A stretch of DNA of 51,176 bases from Planotetraspora thailandica (GTDB taxonomy: Bacteria; Actinomycetota; Actinomycetes; Streptosporangiales; Streptosporangiaceae), in assembly GCF_016863335.1 (NCBI RefSeq), contig NZ_BOOR01000074.1, positions 1-51,176 on the forward strand, given 5' to 3'. Made by a program: the position numbers and the translations under genes. The notes beneath the pieces are model-generated. The model was given only the letters and a program-made list of their open reading frames with translations. It ran no database searches and had not been told where the DNA came from. Numbering within the stretch: position 1 is the stretch's first letter; every line of letters starts with the position of its first letter. This document shows positions 49,466 through 51,176 of the stretch, in pieces.

Positions 49466-50116
49466 ATGACGACCCCGGACGCCGGATACCGGCAGCTGAC
49501 CGATGCCGGCGTCCTCCGCGCGCTCGCGCATCCCGCGCGACTGGCCATGCTGTCCCGCCTGCAGACGGAGGGTCCTGCGACGGCCACCGAATGCGCGGAG
49601 ATCACCGGGTTGTCGCCGAGCGCCTGCAGTTATCACCTGCGCACCCTGGCCAAACACGGCCTCGTGGCCGAGGCGCCGCCCCGGGGCGACGGCAGGGAGC
49701 GGGTCTGGCGGGCGCTGCAACGCGGGTGGGGCTCCCATGAGCCGGAAGGGGAGTTCGACCCCGAACTCTTCGAGGCGCAGAACGCGGTGATCGAGACGGT
49801 GCTGGAGGCCGCCTCCCAGCGCCTGGCCGACTACCTCGCTCAGGCGGACCGGGAGTCGCGGGAGTGGCGGCAGTCCGCCTGGCTGACCCATACCGTGCTC
49901 CTCGCCGACGCTGAGGAGTTGCGCGGCATCGCCGAACGCATCGAGGAGATCATCCATCCCTACCGGTCGGCCGAGCGGGACCCCGGCGACGCGCCCACGG
50001 GGGCACGCCTCGCGGAGATGCACCTGCGGCTCTTCCCCAGAGCCCCCCGCAGGAACCGCTCCGGCCCTGGTGCGACGGCAGCGGTGCCGGTCAACCGACG
50101 GGACGGATCCGGGTAG
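49466..50116 (+). CDS. ArsR-family-like winged-helix transcriptional regulator
   Basis: 216 residues. An N-terminal winged helix (DAGVLRALAHPARLAMLSRLQTEGPATATECAEITGLSPSACSYHLRTLAKHGLVAEAPPRGDGRERVWRAL) is followed by a helical C-terminal region. No metal-binding Cys cluster is visible, so a small-molecule ligand is more likely than a metal. It probably represses the divergent MFS gene and itself through the 22-bp repeats. The Pro/Arg-rich last 30 residues look disordered. rpsB starts 176 bp after the stop, a gap in which I see only a TAGACT-like -10 (about 50114). Confidence 0.88.
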   Translation: MTTPDAGYRQLTDAGVLRALAHPARLAMLSRLQTEGPATATECAEITGLSPSACSYHLRTLAKHGLVAEAPPRGDGRERVWRALQRGWGSHEPEGEFDPELFEAQNAVIETVLEAASQRLADYLAQADRESREWRQSAWLTHTVLLADAEELRGIAERIEEIIHPYRSAERDPGDAPTGARLAEMHLRLFPRAPRRNRSGPGATAAVPVNRRDGSG

Positions 50117-50291
50117 ACTTTACGACGGCCTGCACTAGCGGGCCGAATTCGCACGCCCATTCACGAGTCGCCTTCTCGGTCCGGATCATGTCCGGCGGAG
50201 GCGGCCCGGGGCGTCAGGGCGCGGGCCATGGGGTCCGCGCGACAAACCGAGACAGTGCCCTTGCGGCACGCAACCATGGAGGACCAGCATC

Positions 50292-51176
50292 ATGGCCCCC
50301 GTCGTCACCATGCGACAGCTGCTCGAGAGCGGCGTCCACTTCGGTCACCAGACCCGCCGGTGGAACCCGAAGATGAAGCGCTTCATCTTCACCGAGCGCA
50401 ACGGCATCTACATCATCGACCTGCAGAAGTCGCTGTCCTTCATCGACCGCGCCTACGACTTCGTGAAGGAGACCGTCGCGCACGGCGGCTCCATCATGTT
50501 CATCGGCACGAAGAAGCAGGCCCAGGAGTCGATCTCCGAGCAGGCGTCCCGCGTCGGCATGCCGTACGTGAACCAGCGCTGGCTGGGCGGCATGCTCACC
50601 AACTTCTCCACCGTGCACAAGAGGCTCCAGCGCCTGAAGGAGCTGGAGGAGCTCGACTACGAGAACGTCGCGGCGTCGGGGCTCACCAAGAAGGAACTCC
50701 TCATGCGCCGCCGCGAGAAGGAGAAGCTCGAGCGCACCCTCGGCGGTATCCGTGACATGGCTCGCGTCCCGAGCGCGATCTGGATCGTGGACACCAAGAA
50801 GGAGCACATCGCGATCAACGAGGCCAAGAAGCTTGGCATCCCGGTCGTCGCGATCCTGGACACCAACTGCGACCCCGACGAGGTCGACTACCCGATCCCG
50901 GGTAACGACGACGCGATCCGCGCGGTCAGCCTGCTCACCCGCGTCATCGCCGACGCCGTCGCCGACGGCCTCATGACCCGCGCGGGTGCGGGCCGCGGGG
51001 AGGAGAAGCCCAGCGGCACCACCGAGGTCGAGCCGCTGGCCGAGTGGGAGCGCGAGCTGCTCGAGGGCGCCCCGGCCGCTGAAGCCGCGACCGAGGAGTC
51101 CGCTCCGGCCGCCGAGGCCGCGACCGAGGAGTCCGCTCCGGCCGCTGAGGCCGCGACCGAGGAGTCCGCTCCGGCC
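50292..51176 (+). CDS. rpsB: 30S ribosomal protein S2, 3' end beyond the window
   Basis: The open frame runs from the ATG at 50292 to the window edge (295 codons, no stop). [48 protein letters not shown] and [33 protein letters not shown] are canonical S2, as is [55 protein letters not shown] lies 8 nt upstream. The C-terminal extension becomes an 11-residue acidic repeat that continues out of the window. tsf would be expected next. Confidence 0.97.
   Translation, partial: MAPVVTMRQLLESGVHFGHQTRRWNPKMKRFIFTERNGIYIIDLQKSLSFIDRAYDFVKETVAHGGSIMFIGTKKQAQESISEQASRVGMPYVNQRWLGGMLTNFSTVHKRLQRLKELEELDYENVAASGLTKKELLMRRREKEKLERTLGGIRDMARVPSAIWIVDTKKEHIAINEAKKLGIPVVAILDTNCDPDEVDYPIPGNDDAIRAVSLLTRVIADAVADGLMTRAGAGRGEEKPSGTTEVEPLAEWERELLEGAPAAEAATEESAPAAEAATEESAPAAEAATEESAPA
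51075..51173 (+). repeat. 33-bp tandem repeat in the rpsB 3' end
   Basis: Three in-frame units of 33 bp (51075, 51108, 51141) encode [11 protein letters not shown]; a fourth begins at 51174. They differ only at silent positions (GCT/GCC, GAA/GAG). Confidence 0.9.

Overview
The window is high-GC DNA with strong GC bias at third codon positions, many GTG starts and 4-nt start/stop overlaps. The gene content points to a filamentous actinobacterium, most likely of the Streptosporangiales (Nonomuraea/Streptosporangium/Microbispora type). It has two conservon operons, an amt-glnK-glnD operon, a Rpn-like nuclease with a GRAEG-repeat tail, DUF3618, DUF6286, DUF742 and DUF2469 proteins, and the ffh-rpsP-khpA-rimM-trmD-rplS-lepB-rnhB core block. 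The genus is an inference from content, not a database match.

Layout. 1-2.4 kb: an unusual short tRNA with anticodon UAG, bcp, a DUF3618 membrane protein and a fold-type III PLP enzyme. 2.5-3.7 kb: a DUF6286/AmaP-like envelope-stress pair without Asp23, then a 53-bp-period intergenic repeat. 3.8-6.9 kb: gcvT-gcvH-sdaA behind a tandem glycine riboswitch. 7.0-9.1 kb: a degenerate GyrB-like protein, a Rpn-type nuclease, and a tandem segmental duplication that copied the 3' ends of two convergent genes. 9.2-14.3 kb: a gamma-glutamylation (Puu-like) amine-catabolism operon with a divergent FadR-type regulator. 14.3-19.4 kb: a small helical protein, an ABC exporter and hutF-hutI. 19.6-24.9 kb: a group 2 sigma factor, then amt-glnK-glnD behind a palindromic operator. 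25-34.2 kb: two complete conservons (cvnABCD) in tandem. 34.4-41 kb: the SRP/ribosome-maturation core block. 41-45.9 kb: an M23 peptidase facing xerC-dprA-comM-yraN, a block that looks inverted relative to the order I remember from other actinobacteria and that carries matching inverted motifs at both edges. 46-50.1 kb: a hydrolase, a CoA-transferase with apparently permuted domain order, and an MFS exporter with an ArsR-like regulator and a double operator. 50.3 kb to the end: rpsB, cut by the window edge inside a 33-bp tandem repeat.

How the genes work together. Nitrogen and amino-acid metabolism dominates the first half: glycine cleavage plus serine deamination under glycine control, amine gamma-glutamylation, histidine breakdown, and ammonium uptake with PII signalling. 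The second half combines conservon signalling (membrane sensor kinase, roadblock, DUF742, Ras-like GTPase) with core translation, protein export and DNA-processing genes. The items most worth a second look are the class I tRNA with a Leu(UAG) anticodon, the duplicated conservons with their conserved 20-nt cvnC/cvnD overlap and the PF-repeat tail of the second kinase, the GyrB-like pseudo-ATPase, the GAA-microhomology duplication, the inverted competence-gene block, and the permuted CoA-transferase.
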